A stretch of DNA of 64,000 nt from Loripinus fragilis (taxonomy: Eukaryota; Mollusca; Bivalvia; Lucinida; Lucinidae): positions 806,001 to 870,000 of the forward strand of contig CAXHUL010000250.1 in the NCBI GenBank assembly GCA_964019695.1, in the 5' to 3' direction. The translations under genes were made by a program, and so were the position numbers. Under the pieces are notes generated by a model. It did no database searches, was not told where the DNA came from, and was given only the letters and a program-made list of their open reading frames with translations. This document shows positions 45,805-57,862 of this stretch, piece after piece; position 1 is the stretch's first letter, and each line of letters begins with the position of its first letter.

Positions 45805-46590
45805 TATAGAATCTGCAGCTGAGCAGATGGGTTGGGGTCTTCCTGGATAGAAAACCTCAAAGACATTTTCAAAATTTCAAGATGCTTTCTATAAAAAAAA
45901 TCTGTAGCCGAGCAATTGAGTGGGGATCATTCTGTGAAGCAAACCTCGAAGATAGGTTTCAAAGTTAAGATTCTTTCTAGAATGTATACTTAGCATGTGG
46001 GTAAAAGTCTTTCTCTGTAGGAAACCTCAAAGAAAAGTTTCAATATTTCCAAAGATTCTTGCTAGAATGTATACTTAGCATGTGGGTAAAAGTCTTTCTC
46101 TGTAGGAAACCTCAAAGAAAAGTTTCAATATTTCCAAAGATTCTTGCTAGAATGTATACTTAGCATGTGGGTAAAAGTCTTTCTCTGTAGGAAACCTCAA
46201 AGAAAAGTTTCAATATTTCCAAAGATGCTTGCTAGAATGTATACTTAGCATGTGGGTAAAAGTCTTTCTCTGCAGGAAAACTCAAAGAAAAGTTTCAATA
46301 TTTCCAAAGATTCTTGCTAGAATGTATACTTAGCATGTGGGTAAAAGTCTTTCTCTGTAGGAAACCTCAAAGAAAAGTTTCAATATTTCCAAAGATTCTT
46401 GCTAGAATGTATACTTAGCATGTGGGTAAAAGTCTTTCTCTGTAGGAAACCTCAAAGAAAAGTTTTAAAATTTTCTAAGATTCTTTCTAGAATCTTTGGC
46501 AGACAGTTGATTTTGAATTTTACTGGGTAGCAAATCCCGAAGATCTTTTTAAAACTTTCAAGACTCTTTTATGAATCTTTAGCTTAGCAA
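45805..46590. repeat. 86-bp satellite with degenerate edges
   Basis: Core units begin GCATGTGGGTAAAAGTCTTT about every 86 bp from 45993 to 46423 and are almost identical. The flanking units (45805-45990, 46490-46590) keep only the scaffold GAATCT..., ...GAAA(A)CCTC AAAGA..., ...AGATTCTTTCTA. The pattern suggests homogenisation of the centre. Confidence 0.85.
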
Positions 46591-46619
46591 TGGCTGGGGT
46601 ATTCATGGGGGTAGACCAG

Positions 46620-47690
46620 TGGCTGAAGCAACAGTTACTGATCTAATCCATGTACAGAGACCTTAGAAGCAGAGCGAGAGTCGGAGATGGGTACAAGGTG
46701 GAGTTTGGAGTGGGAGTAAGTGTGCACCTGGGCTCTGTCCTAAGTCTGATTATCTCTATCATACTAGAAGCTTCATCAGGAGAGTTCCCAATATGTGCTC
46801 CATAAGAACTGTTGTATGCAGATGATCTGATCATCATTGCAGAGTCCCAAGGGGAACTGCTTTTGAAGGTTGAGGCATGGAAGGCGTTGATGGTGAAGAA
46901 AGCCAAACATGTGACCAAACATGAAACACAAAGAATCTGGCGTCTGTCATGCACCGGTACCTGCAGAATATGTCTGGACAGGACCTCTGTGTTGTCTGTC
47001 CTTCAGAAGCAGATAGAAGTGCAATATTCTGTGGTAGCTGCTTGCATGGGTGCTCAAGAAATGTAGTGGTATCAAGGGTCCACTGAAACCAAACTGAATT
47101 TAGCTTAATCTGATGCCCCAGAAATACTCAGCTGATTGATGAAGGACAGATGAGGACAGCAATGGTTGGTGATGACAAACTTTAAGTTCTCTCAGACTTC
47201 CGTTACCTCAGTGGCATGTTCTTTGCTTGGAGTGGCTGCATGCTGGCTGCAGTCACAGGCTGCAAGTGTGCATGGGGCAAGTTTGCCCAATGACTCTTCT
47301 CTTCCCACCATCCACCATCTGCCCAAGGATAAGTGTACGCAACATGTTTGAAGGTTGTGAGGCTGCATGAATCCAAGAGAAGGGCAAAGACAACAGATAC
47401 CTTGAACTGCCTGCCACATAATAGCTTCCATGATCTCCCAGATCCATTACATCAACGTGAAGAGTATAGTTAACTTAGACTCCCTTCTCACAAAGCTTTG
47501 CACTCCGGATATAGATGTGATGTTCAGCACTAGTAAGATGTAGGTAGCTTGTTAACATATGGTGCAATACAGACAAGTTCACCCAATCACACATGCTAGT
47601 AGTGGCTAGGCAAAGAAATCTATCAAGCCAAAGAAACTGAGGAGGAAGTGATTAGGAATGACAGCACAGCATGAAGCTATGTATAGATTT
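46620..47690 (+). mobile_element. Diverged LINE relic on plus
   Basis: FGVGVSVHLGSVLS-like RT sequence near 46700-46745, YADDLIIIAES at 46815-46847 (the clearest catalytic box in the window), a decayed zinc-finger-like region near 46980, and the C-terminal block. It ends with GCATGAAGCTATGTATAGAT, the empty counterpart of the SINE-B site. Roughly 80% similar by eye to the minus relic at 49097-50700. Confidence 0.75.
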
Positions 47691-47883
47691 AACAGACTCT
47701 CAAAAGAAGGGGTTTTTCTAGGTAGAAATGTCAAACAGACCAGATCATTGGGAAAGGATATAAAATAAATATGGTTGATGAGGATGATGCATGATCTACA
47801 TATATAAGCCATTTTAATGTGAATTATTTTGATGAGTTGATTGAGAGCCATTATTAAGGAACTCAGAAATATGTTTTGTTGCA

Positions 47884-47980
47884 TTTTGTTTTAATTCTCT
47901 ATGTCCCAGTCAGCATTTTTTCAGTCATGTTGGGATTGGTTTTCCTGGGTTGAACCAGTACTAAGCAGAGGATAAAGTGT
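47884..47980 (-). mobile_element. SINE-A tail fragment
   Basis: TTTTAATTCTCTATGTCCCA to AAGCAGAGGATAAAGTGTC, inserted in diverged block e where the array copies read GGGGTAAATAATCCCATGG. Confidence 0.65.
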
Positions 47981-49096
47981 CTGTAATCCCATGACAGTAT
48001 TATTAGATAGGTTAGACAACCAAACTAAATGTTGTCCCAATTTCATTCATAGCAAAACTATTCTATATGTTAAGGGACTTCAGCAATACAGCTGCAACTT
48101 ATTGTTTTAGATACCACTTGCCAAATTTAAATTTAAGCCAATTTCAAAAATGCAATTAAGTTCAGTGAAAATTGAAGACAAACAGACTCAATGACCAGTT
48201 GTATCCTTACAAACTAGCTCCCGATTTCTCCTGGCGACCTCCACGTATCACCAGGACAAATCAATCGTTGACCCTGTAGTATCTTGATTTTAACAAATCT
48301 CGAAAAAAAATCCTATATTTTTTAACCCTTAACTAGGCAATCATGATATAAGTCATCTGATTTTGTTGTCAGCTAAATTGTTTTTTAAACCTTTTTGATA
48401 AACAGCATCTACCCAGATCAGATTGCACATGAAGCAGCAGTCTGATCTGGGTCCACACTGTTTGCCCTTATACATACACTAGTCAAATACTATTAGCAAA
48501 AATGTGTGACAGATGACTTAAGCAGACAGCATTTACAGATTAATTTTTCAGGTACCTGCAGATGTATAACTATAATATTCCTCACAAGTTAGATAGTTTA
48601 ATTATGAACAAAAATAAGGCAAAGTTTAGTTTGATCATCTGACTTTTTTTATAATACTACCATGGGATTATGTACTCATGAATTCCTTAGCATGTGCTCT
48701 CTAACTAACTTCATGAGTATGGCTCATCCTGGGACATCACTCAAGTGTCAACTTTAATATTGCACAGAAAGTCATTGATTCATGAATTGGGTACATTGGC
48801 ACTTGCTGAAAATGTTAACTTCGTGCTTATGCATAGATGCTCTCAACAATAAGGAAAACAAGCCAAATTAATTCTTGCAAAAGATTTTCAAGCCAATTTC
48901 AAAAATGTTTTTTTTAAGTTTGATGAATAAGAAAGATTGTCACAAAACTAGAAAAAATCCTGGATTTGTGACTTTCTTTTATATTTTTTTATTGAAGTCA
49001 ACTATTTAAAAGCATGAAATTATGTTTTCATCAAATGACAGTTAACCATAATAAATCAAGACTTTCTTTCCAATGTTAAAAGTTAACAAATAAGAG
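47981..49096. repeat. Diverged array spacer with empty SINE sites
   Basis: 47990-48330 and 48600-48700 align with blocks d/e of the array but lack the truncated SINE-A (AAACTATTCTATATGTTAAG) and the second SINE-B (GAATTCCTTAGCATGTG). 48395-48470 holds a hairpin-family member (CTACCCAGATCAGATTGCAC facing GCAGTCTGATCTGGGTCCAC). Confidence 0.7.
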
Positions 49097-49571
49097 ATGT
49101 CCCTGGATGATGGGGACCCTACAATATTAGAATTTCACTCGGACCGAGGCCTGGACTATCAAAAAGACTGTAATATGGAAAACCAAATTTATTACAGACG
49201 AGAATTAATCCTCTACCAAGGATGGGACTTGTATGTCTTGCTTTCATTGAAGAGATGCCTTCCACTCAAAGCAATTTTGAGTCTTTTTGAATCCATTGCA
49301 AGCTTCATTGTCTTCTTTACTACTTTTTCCTACATTTGCCTTGGTCTGCCCAACCACTTCAAGCATAAGTGTATTGCTGATCCAGCCTGTGTTGCACTGT
49401 AAGCTAACAAGCCACTAAAATTCTACTAGTGAGGGGCATATCTTTGATGCACAGCTTTGTGAGAAGGAAGTCTGAGCTAACTATGTCCTTCACTTTGAGG
49501 TTTCTGATTCAATAGATCATGGCAGTCATTGCACCATAGGGGGATTAGGTGTCCAGGCCCCCAGATAAGGG

Positions 49572-49718
49572 TGCGTAACTGAAAATTAATTTTCTTATTT
49601 CTCAACCAAAACATATGTTGTGGGTACTCAAAAGAACCGTCTCGATGAGACGGTTCTTTTGAGCACCCAAAACATATGTTTTAACTAATGGATAAGAAAA
49701 TAATCGCAATTTTACGCA
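49572..49718. mobile_element. Foldback F6, near-perfect 147-bp palindrome
   Basis: TGCGTAACTGAAAATTA... faces ...CAATTTTACGCA. ATTTTCTTAT faces ATAAGAAAAT. The centre pairs ACTCAAAAGAACCGTCTC with GAGACGGTTCTTTTGAGC. It is the single-copy relative of the 69-bp satellite at 15.3 kb. Another copy lies at 52782-52935. Confidence 0.85.
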
Positions 49719-49854
49719 AATTATTTTTGCTTAACTAGCCCTATGGGTGTCTGTTGTCACTGCTCAGGCCCCTGAAGCATCAAGCATCATGCTCCTCATA
49801 CATGTTGAGAACCCCTATCCTCTGGTCAGCAATGGTAGTTGGTGGGAGGAGGGA

Positions 49855-50045
49855 GATTTGATTCTTTACGTCCCAGTCAACACTATTGCAGCTATGTCAG
49901 GACAGGTCTTCCTGGGTTGAACCAGTACTAAGCAAGGATTAATGTGTCTTGCTCAAGGACACAATGCAGTGACGGCGGTGAGGCTCGAACCCGCAGCCCT
50001 TCTGTCTCAAGTCAAACACTCTATCACTGAGACACTGCCTCTCAG
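49855..50045 (-). mobile_element. SINE-A in LINE relic
   Basis: GATTTGATTCTTTACGTCCC to CACTGAGACACTGCCTCTC. On minus the B-box-like GGGTTCGAGCCTC is intact. It interrupts the LINE between GGGAGGAGGGA and AGAGAGGGAGAAGTAAG. Confidence 0.85.
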
Positions 50046-50823
50046 AGAGGGAGAAGTAAGCCAGACATGCTACATGCACTTTAGCAGCATGTGTCCCAGC
50101 CAGCTTGAGGCTGCCTTAGTAGAGAGAATGCTATTGAGGTAGCTGAACTGGGAGGACATCCAAGCATGTTGCCACCAACCAACACCTCCCTGATCAGTCT
50201 TCTATCAGCTGTGAATTGTTGCCCAGGTTCATCTAAACTCAGGGTCTGAGCTAAGTGAATCTTGATAACACTACCTTTCATGTGCACTCATGAAAGCAGC
50301 CACCAAAGAAGATTGGACTTCTACCGGTTGCTGAAAGACAGACGGCACAGGGGTCCTTTTCAGGCTTCTTCAGTAGATCCTGATTCAAGATAGATGCCAG
50401 AATCTTTGTCTTTCCCAGGTTTACATGTACGGCTTTTTTCCCCATGCCCGACTTTTATGTCTCTACTTTCAACAGTAGTTCACCCTGGGACTCTGCATTA
50501 ACCATCAGATCTTCTGCATAGGGCAGCTCTTATAGAGCACAAGCTCAGAGCTCTCTTGATTAAACCTCTAGCATGACAACAGAGACCATCAGACTAAGGA
50601 CAGAACCCTGATGAACAACTACTCCCACTCCAAACTCCACCCTGTACCCATCTCCAACTCTTGCTCTGTTTCTAACATCTCTGTATATGGAAAGTAGCAA
50701 AGTTGGAGCCACACATGGTCACATACCTCAAAGACAGTAATCCTCACATGGCTTGGATACTTCCCCTCCCAAATAAACCTAGGGAAAAATAACCTAAAGT
50801 CTGTCAGAAATGAAAAGGGATAC

Positions 50824-51004
50824 CTTATCTCTAAAATTCTGGCAGACTGGGGGCAAGGAACCAGCACAGGAACAACGGACGAGGAAGCAGGGATGGTATC
50901 TTGTGGTATCTCATGCAAATCTGGGGGGTCAGGTTCCACATCTGGGGGGTCAGGTTCCACATCTGGGGGGTCAGATTCCACATCTGGGGGGTCAACTTCC
51001 TCGT
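50824..51004 (-). CDS. Candidate internal exon with DPPDVEP repeats
   Basis: On minus, a T-rich tract ending TTTATATTTCAG precedes a 181-bp open stretch that ends at AGATAAG/GTATCC, a donor-like site. It encodes about 59 residues: an acidic Pro/Asp repeat (DPPDVES, then DPPDVEP twice, then DPPDLHE) and PQDTIPASSSVVPVLVPCP. Phases are 2 bases in and 2 bases out. The repeat looks intrinsically disordered. The LINE relic starts about 120 bp further on, in what would be the next intron. I do not recognise the protein. The minisatellite could equally be non-coding. Confidence 0.4.
50918..50998. repeat. 21-bp minisatellite, 4 copies
   Basis: ATCTGGGGGGTCAGGTTCCAC repeats with single-base differences. 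The length is a multiple of three, so it keeps frame in the exon candidate on minus. Confidence 0.9.
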
Positions 51005-51478
51005 CTGAAATATAAAAAAAGATCATGATAAAAAAAATGTCCTGATCCTCTCATCTGCTTATGTTCTTATGAAGCCAATATTGTAAACAGTATGTACCCA
51101 GACAGGACTACTTCCTTGGGAGCAGTCTGATCATAGTCATGTTTGCTTCCATGAAAAAATCTAGTCATGAGTGTATGGCAGGATAAGAGCTAATCCAAAA
51201 GCTCTAAATATAATTAGCAGATAACAGTTTGAAAAGGGTAATAGTATTTGATTATTTTTAGGACTAGATCATACATTACAATACTGATACTTTATTGGCA
51301 TAATAAACAAACAAATTGCTTTCCCCCAGAAAACATGTAAATATATTACTTGAGCATATATGGGTACCACAGAATTTTTGTAAAAAAACCTGTTATTATA
51401 CAAGAAGCAATATTTAATGGTAATAAATCTGCCATCTAGCTATTCACATGCAATATTCAAGCCGATAATGAAGCTGGG
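51005..51478. other. Hairpin fragment, otherwise nothing seen
   Basis: 51085-51150 (AAACAGTATGTACCCAGACA, then GGGAGCAGTCTGATCATAGT) is a decayed hairpin-family member. Confidence 0.4.
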
Positions 51479-51719
51479 TCCAATGTGCTGTATACTTAAG
51501 ACAGGATTGTTGGTAAGGTTCAAGGATAGAACCAATGTGTTGTATACTTAAGATAGGATTGTTGGTAAGGTTCAAGGATAGAGCCAATGTGCTGTATACT
51601 AAAGGTAGGATTGTTGGTAAGGTTCAAGGATAGAACCAATGTGCTGTATACTTAAGATAGGATTGTTGGTAAGGTTCAAGGATAGAACCAAAGTGCTGTA
51701 TACTTAAGATAGGATTGTC
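51479..51719. repeat. 52-bp tandem repeat, ~4.6 copies
   Basis: CAATGTGCTGTATACTTAAG, then AGGATTGTTGGTAAGGTTC and AAGGATAGAAC. Starts at 51481, 51533, 51585, 51637 and 51689, a strict 52-bp period. Confidence 0.9.
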
Positions 51720-52151
51720 TGTTAGGCTCAACTGTTCTTAGCATCTTGCATAATTTTACAGGATTTCTTTTCAAAATTTGTTTTTCTAAATATTCTTTGA
51801 AGAATATGATCATTGTATCAAACCATTTGGATACAGGTTAAGCCAGACTATTCTTTAGACCTGATCTGGATCCAAACTTTTTTGAATTGTAACAACAAAC
51901 ATCATCCTAAGCAGGCAAAGTGATTGTGTTATCCTGTTCTGACAATAATTAGCATAGATTCATATGATAAATCATAAAATTGATGCTCTGCTTAGCTGAC
52001 TCGAGATATTCTTCAGCTAACAGCTAATCTGGATATAAAGTATTCTTAAGAAAACATATCCAGGTTTCGTAGTTTTAAACAGAAGTGTTTGTAATTATAG
52101 AAATTATCAAATATGTCAAGACACTATATGTGATTGCATATGCTATTCTTT

Positions 52152-52691
52152 GACTTTTCGCTTACTGTAAAGGCGGAGCCTCATGAATGCGTAATTAGGA
52201 CTGGTCAACCTTAGACATAGGTAAAAGCTATAAAATGAGGCGTGGTTTTATTCAAAAGTAACTGTATCATCTTGAGCCACTACCTCAGTCTTTATTTAAG
52301 TCCTTAAAACGCCAGCAAAATAACTGCATCTTAAAATGTCTATTTAACATAAGCATAGAGGCAAACATTGTGGACCCAGATCAGACTGCTCCTGCAGGAG
52401 CAGTCTGATCTGGGTCCACACTGTTTGTCTAGGAGGCTTCAAATAATTTAGTGGTCGACAAAAAACATACATGTTGTGATTATGCGCTTTAAGGGTTAAT
52501 AAATGTGAGTTCAGTGTGTATACAGTTAGGAGTTTTATAAAAATGCACGCACGTTTGCCCGGCTCAAAAGCTTATTAACTCTTTACCAAATTATAAATGA
52601 AACCTGATTTCCCTTCCTGAGCAGATGAAATAGCCGAACCACGCCCAGATATGAATATTAAAGTTGCCGCCTTTACAGTAAGCGAAAAGTC
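52152..52691. mobile_element. 540-bp foldback, GACTTTTCGCTTACTG ends
   Basis: GACTTTTCGCTTACTGTAAA plus GGCGG at the left is exactly inverted at 52667-52691, with looser pairing further in (GGCGTGGTTTTATTC and GAACCACGCCCAG). The perfect palindrome 52370-52419 sits near its centre. Non-coding. No clear target duplication. Confidence 0.8.
52370..52419. repeat. Perfect 50-bp palindrome
   Basis: GTGGACCCAGATCAGACTGC plus TCCTG is followed immediately by its exact reverse complement, without a loop. It is the cleanest member of the CAGATCAGACTGC hairpin family seen at 14620, 31132, 37280, 43000, 48412 and 62760. Confidence 0.95.
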
Positions 52692-52781
52692 TATTAATAG
52701 CCGCGGTGACACATGTAAGACTTAACATTAGCACAGTCTTATGATGTTCACAAATATCAATAATAAGGCATTTAGATAAGA

Positions 52782-52935
52782 GTGCATAAACAAAATTTCA
52801 TTTTCTTATTTCTCAACCAAAACGTATGCTGTGGGTACTCAAAATAGCTATCTCAATGAGATGGTTCTTTTGAGCACCCACACCAAATGTTAAAACAGTT
52901 AAAATAATGGATAAGAAAATATTCACAATTTTATG
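52782..52935. mobile_element. Foldback F6, second copy
   Basis: ATTTTCTTATTTCTCAACCA to AATGGATAAGAAAATATTCA, with centre TATCTCAATGAGATGGTTCT. Diverged from 49572-49718 but colinear. Confidence 0.8.
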
Positions 52936-52996
52936 TTCAAAGATTTTCTTATCTAGATTTATGATAATGTTGTAATATTGAAAAAATAAAACCTAC

Positions 52997-53038
52997 CCTG
53001 GGAGCAAACTTGACACAACCACCCTTCAAGGCCATCCC
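52997..53038 (-). CDS. Candidate 42-bp micro-exon
   Basis: On minus, TTTGTTAATTTATTTCAG precedes GMALKGGCVKFAPR (14 codons, phase 0 at both ends), followed by the donor-like GTAGGTTT. The acceptor tract and donor are both good for so short a segment. It does not join the 50824-51004 candidate in phase, so another exon would be needed. Family not recognised. Confidence 0.3.
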
Positions 53039-55565
53039 CTGAAATAAATTAACAAACAAAGGTGAAAGATGGAGACAAGTAAACAGTGATGTAAGCTTAA
53101 CTCTGCCAGCTGTGGAATTTTTCATGCTGCTGACTTTTCCAAATAACACTTTCTAACTAGAGGACCTGAAGCGCTCACCTGATATCCTTAATAATGTCAA
53201 GGTCAACTTTGGCTTATTATTTAAACTTTTTATTTTACCAAATATGGGCATGGTGGCCATTTTCGGCAAGTGACCTAAAATAAATATCATATTTTTATTG
53301 TGTTTTTTTCTACTGAATAGTATTATACTCTATATTAAATTTAAGTTCAAACAGCCCAGTGTTTCTGAGAAATGTATGTGGCTGTCCAAAATGAGTGGCC
53401 TTGGATGAAAGGTCAATTTGACCTTTGGTGCTGTCTCATTAGGTTTAACATTTCATGCAAGTATTATGATTTCCACTTAAACAGCTATAGAAACATGAAC
53501 ATTTTAAGATTTTTCCAATATAAATGCATTAGGAATCAAACTAGCATTGCCGTAAAAAAGGTCAAGGTCAACCCATATTCATCATTTGTTCAAACCTTGT
53601 AGGGTCCACATCACCAATGTTACATACCAAGTCCCAAGGCCATTGGTCTTTTGGTTCCAGAGAAGGAGATTTTAAAAGGGTTTTTACCTTATATGGGCAT
53701 GGCGGCCATCTTGGTCATGTGACCATTATTGTTTGTTATAAATTTTACTCCTCTCAAGTTATGAGTGTCCATATGAAATTTGAGTTTGATTAGCCATGTG
53801 TTTTCTGAGAAAACTGTTTTAATATATTGATGGAACTCCAATATGAGAGACCTTGGCTGAAAGGTCAACCTTGACCTTTAGAACTTATTTCAAGCCATTG
53901 TCACATTTGGTTAAAATATCAAGTGAGAATAATGACTTTGGCTTCAACAGTTTTCAAAAAATCAACTTTAAAAAATTCCAATTTAAATGCTTTAGGAAGC
54001 AAATTTGACCTTGACATAAAGTAGGTCAATGTCAACCTAGGATCATCATTTGAACAAACTTAGGAGGCCCCACATCGCAAATGCTACATACCAAGTTTCA
54101 AGGTCATGGGTCTTCTGATTCGAGAAGATTTTGTTAAAGCGTTTTTACAATATATGGGCATGTTGGCCATCTTGGTCATGTGACCAGAACAATTTGTATA
54201 AATTTTGGCCAACTTGTCGTAAGGAGTCTTCATATATAAATTAAGTTCAATTTGTCTAATGGTTTCTGAGAAAGCTAGCTTTTAATATATTGATGGGACT
54301 CCAATATGAGCTACCTTGGCTGAAAGGTCAAAGGTCAACCTTGACCTTTGGAACTTGTTTACAGCCATTGTCACATTAGGTTAAACATGTCAAGTAAGAA
54401 TGATGACTTCAACAGTTTTCAAAAAATCAACATTTCAAAACTTTTCTCATTTAAATGCATTAGGAAGCAAAGGGGTACGTGCATTAAGAGGCTATTTTGG
54501 CCCCTCTATGAGGTCAAAAAATAAAAGTTGCTCTTCACAAGTTTCTTCTTATTAGTTTATTAGGACAAATGCCAAAGTGTAAAGGTCTGGTATTGATTCA
54601 ACTTTTATGGTTGCTATGGTAACAAAAATGGCCGCCAAAATAGGCTGAAAATAGGAAAATGACCATTTTCACCCAGGTGAACCGCATGTCTAGATCTCGG
54701 AGGGTGTTGGCTATCGGGGTAAACATTGAGATCATGGATGGATAGGGTCTGTATTTATTCATTTTTATTTCATATGGAAAGTTTCTTGGTGACGAATGCA
54801 GCAAACATGTTGCTTCTATATTGAGTGATAAGGACTCTGAATCTGTTAAATACTTTTGATCCATGTCCGTAGGATTCAGGGCGACTTTTCAAACGGCGAA
54901 TGTGAATTTTTCAATGAAAAAAGGCTAGTGGTTTGATCATAGCTGGACTTATATCAACCTTTGACACTAATTGCTTGTGCCGCTACCATTCTATATCATT
55001 CTCCTGTATGGCTTGTAAGTGGCATGTCCAAAACTGCTATTAAAACTTCAAATTTTGAAAATCCCTTACGTTGCTATCATGTTGATAGTTAGCAAAATGT
55101 TCAGAGGACTTACCTCCGAATAGAACGCTATCCATAAACATGACACCATCTTCATAAAATTGCAAATAAATAAGTGTTGTACATGTCTGTTTGAATTATA
55201 TTGGACTGATACATTTTAAAGAGAGGTTAAACATTGCAGTGGTAGTTATGAATCAAGAAAAAATAAAATAATACATCTAAATATTAACTGATGAATTCGA
55301 AATATTCGTTCAAATCACCGCATTTCTGAATTCAAATGCGATTTAAACTAAAAAAAAATCAGTTTAAAAACATGCATTGCTTTCAGAATTCTTGTCATTC
55401 TATATACTATCGGCTTATATGTTGATTTTATTCCTTAATGTGGTTCATTATGATATAAAACCATCTCAAAGCAGACCATGTGCAGCCCAAAACTCCTTTG
55501 TTTACCTCCGATAGCCAACACCCTCCGAAATTTAGACATGCGGTTTACCTGGGTGATTTTGGAGC

Positions 55566-56507
55566 AAAGGACCTCTGACACTTTGATAGGGTATCTGCCT
55601 ATTTTTCAGATGCTTCCCAAAACTTCCCTATGCATAAGATATCACTGGTACCCTTCTTGATAGGACGCTTGATGAATTAGGAATGAATTAAGGTCATAAT
55701 TAGACAGGCAGATGCCTACGACAAATCAGGAGACGCTACCAAAGGGGGTAGGGGTTGCAAAATTTGACTTCACCAAAACATTTAGAAATGAATTATTTTC
55801 ACGTGTAAGGGTATTATATCATCAATACTCGATTACAAATCACAGTGAAAGTATTTTAAAGTCCAAAGTCATGAGCATTTTAATGATTATTTTTGTTGTT
55901 GTGTTTTCTATCTGATTTGTTAAGAAATATTTTGAAGTGCAACTGTAGTCCATATTCAAACTTGATGACAATGTATTTACCTGGTGCAATATTATGCAGC
56001 AATGTATCATAACCATTCATCCATGCGTAAAGTACACCTAGTCAGTGGCCATGTAGTTTATGTGTATTGAGTAGATACAGTATATGTGCAAAATAATCTA
56101 CCAACTGAATTTAGTAAAAGGACAATTTTCATAATCTAAAGAAAAATATGCTAAAACTTTGTAATATTCCATGACTAATGGGTTATGAAAAGGAAGATTA
56201 CTTGTACTAAATATTTCCTTATACTGGAAAAAAAGATTTTCAAGAGAGCACATCAAAAATCCAAATGCTTATGTTTGGGCTTGCCCAGACGTCACATTTC
56301 CTATATGTATAATACAAAAAGTGACCATTTTAGCCCCAAAATAAAGTCGTACATTAATGCAAATAGGAAATCAAATGCAAAATCATAAAATAGAGACCAA
56401 CAGTGAGCTTATATATGAAGATGGAAGCATTTGATCGACTTTGATTTTCATCAAAATTATAGGCAGCGATACACTGTGATTCCCATTACCACCGTCAGAG
56501 GTCCTTG
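55566..56507. mobile_element. F4 repeat, copy 2, with inverted ends
   Basis: 55565-56020 matches 3223-3663. Here AAGGACCTCTGAC at the left faces GTCAGAGGTCCTT near 56493-56505, suggesting a foldback of about 940 bp of which the 3.2-kb copy keeps the left half. 55498-55556 is also an inverse of 54665-54722 inside the Spy-like element. Confidence 0.6.
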
Positions 56508-57862
56508 GAGACATGTAACAGAGACTTAATATAACCCAAAAAATATTTTAAGGGATGATGAGAATTATCACGGCACACAATATATGATCATATATACTCG
56601 AAACCGAAAGTAGCTTTACACCTTGAACTATCATATATATCTTTACTGTTTTTGATTTTAACCAAATTAAGTATAACAATGAGTTGCTGGTACCTGCCCT
56701 AACATAATTCAGGAAAAACAACTTAGGTCAATTAATCTTCTTTCGAGTTATCTGTGCTTTCATTAAAAGCACAAAATTAGCCTTTCCTAACTAAATCCAA
56801 AGTAAACCTAGGATTTGAACATGCTTTTTAAAGGGCCATCGATTGCCCATTAAAAATACTGCGAGACATTTTGTCTCTGACATAAAGTTAATTTTTGGCA
56901 GCATCTTAAAGTTGGTTGACATTGAAATTAACTCCCTATGAATTAAAACAATAATAAACTTTAATCCCTGCTAAAAGCTTGATCTCAGATGACATTTGAA
57001 ATTTTTTACCAGCGATTTGTTTGGACTTCTGCCCTGAGTACGTGACAAGATAATCTGATAAAAATTCCCATCAGTTTGGAAGAAAAATGGCAAACATTTT
57101 CTTTTGGGAAATTCTATTGAAAGCACTGTAACGTTCACATAAAGGGGTATGGACGTTTAAATTCCACTCTAATTTGTGTTACTTGAAGGGTGATCCGGTC
57201 TAATTTGAACTTTAAAAAATAATTTGATAGCCTGTCTTTCAGACTGGTTCTTTAAAATTGAATTGTCCAAACGCAAAGCTACAGTAACACGTCAAAAGTG
57301 ATGCGTCTTGGAAAAGTTTCATTTACTCCCTTGCCTCTTTCATTACATTTATGCAACAAAATTATGAAATTCAACTGTAATATGAATAATTGATTGAACC
57401 TAAATATATATCAATCACAATTAAAATACCACTCACCAATACCAAGAAAAGGTATATATATTAACTGTGTAAAGTTACTTTTGGCTTTGAGTATATTAAA
57501 AGTATTTTTTGGTATTTGCTTGTGCTGATATCTAAAGGCCTCCTCACACATAAGCGAATCCGTTCGACGAAGCCTTGGGAATAGAGTAAATTTTTGAATT
57601 CAAGCGAATTCTGAACGGAAGTTTCGAAAATTTGTTACATAATCTTAAAATTTGACGATAGAGAACTATTTGTTGCGAATGGTTTACGAACACTAACAGT
57701 AATTCACTAGAAATCGTTTGCGCGCGCAAACAATATGTTTTCGTCCATTAACGTTAAGGAGCGATTTGCTGTAATTCGGGGCGCAGAGATACAAACTTAG
57801 GTTTATCGGGAACGGGACTTGAAATGCCCGGTATCGAGCTAGTGAACCCCGGTCTGCTGGGA

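Larger units (their letters stand above)
49097..50700 (-). mobile_element. Diverged LINE relic on minus
   Basis: From 50700 leftwards: VEFGVGV-like RT sequence (about 50645), a decayed AEDLM box (about 50515), a zinc-finger-like remnant, the C-terminal block, and CLKWLGRPRQM near 49340. Foldback F6 and a SINE-A interrupt it. The 101-residue plus frame at 49097-49402 is antisense to this relic and is not a gene. Confidence 0.7.

Noticed and set aside
49097..49402. 101-residue frame with a hydrophobic segment as a membrane protein
   Set aside because: It is antisense to the C-terminal part of the minus-strand LINE relic.
50824..51028. Plus-strand frame with GGQVPHL repeats as the coding strand of the minisatellite
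   Set aside because: No acceptor or donor signals on plus, whereas both are present on minus in the right places.
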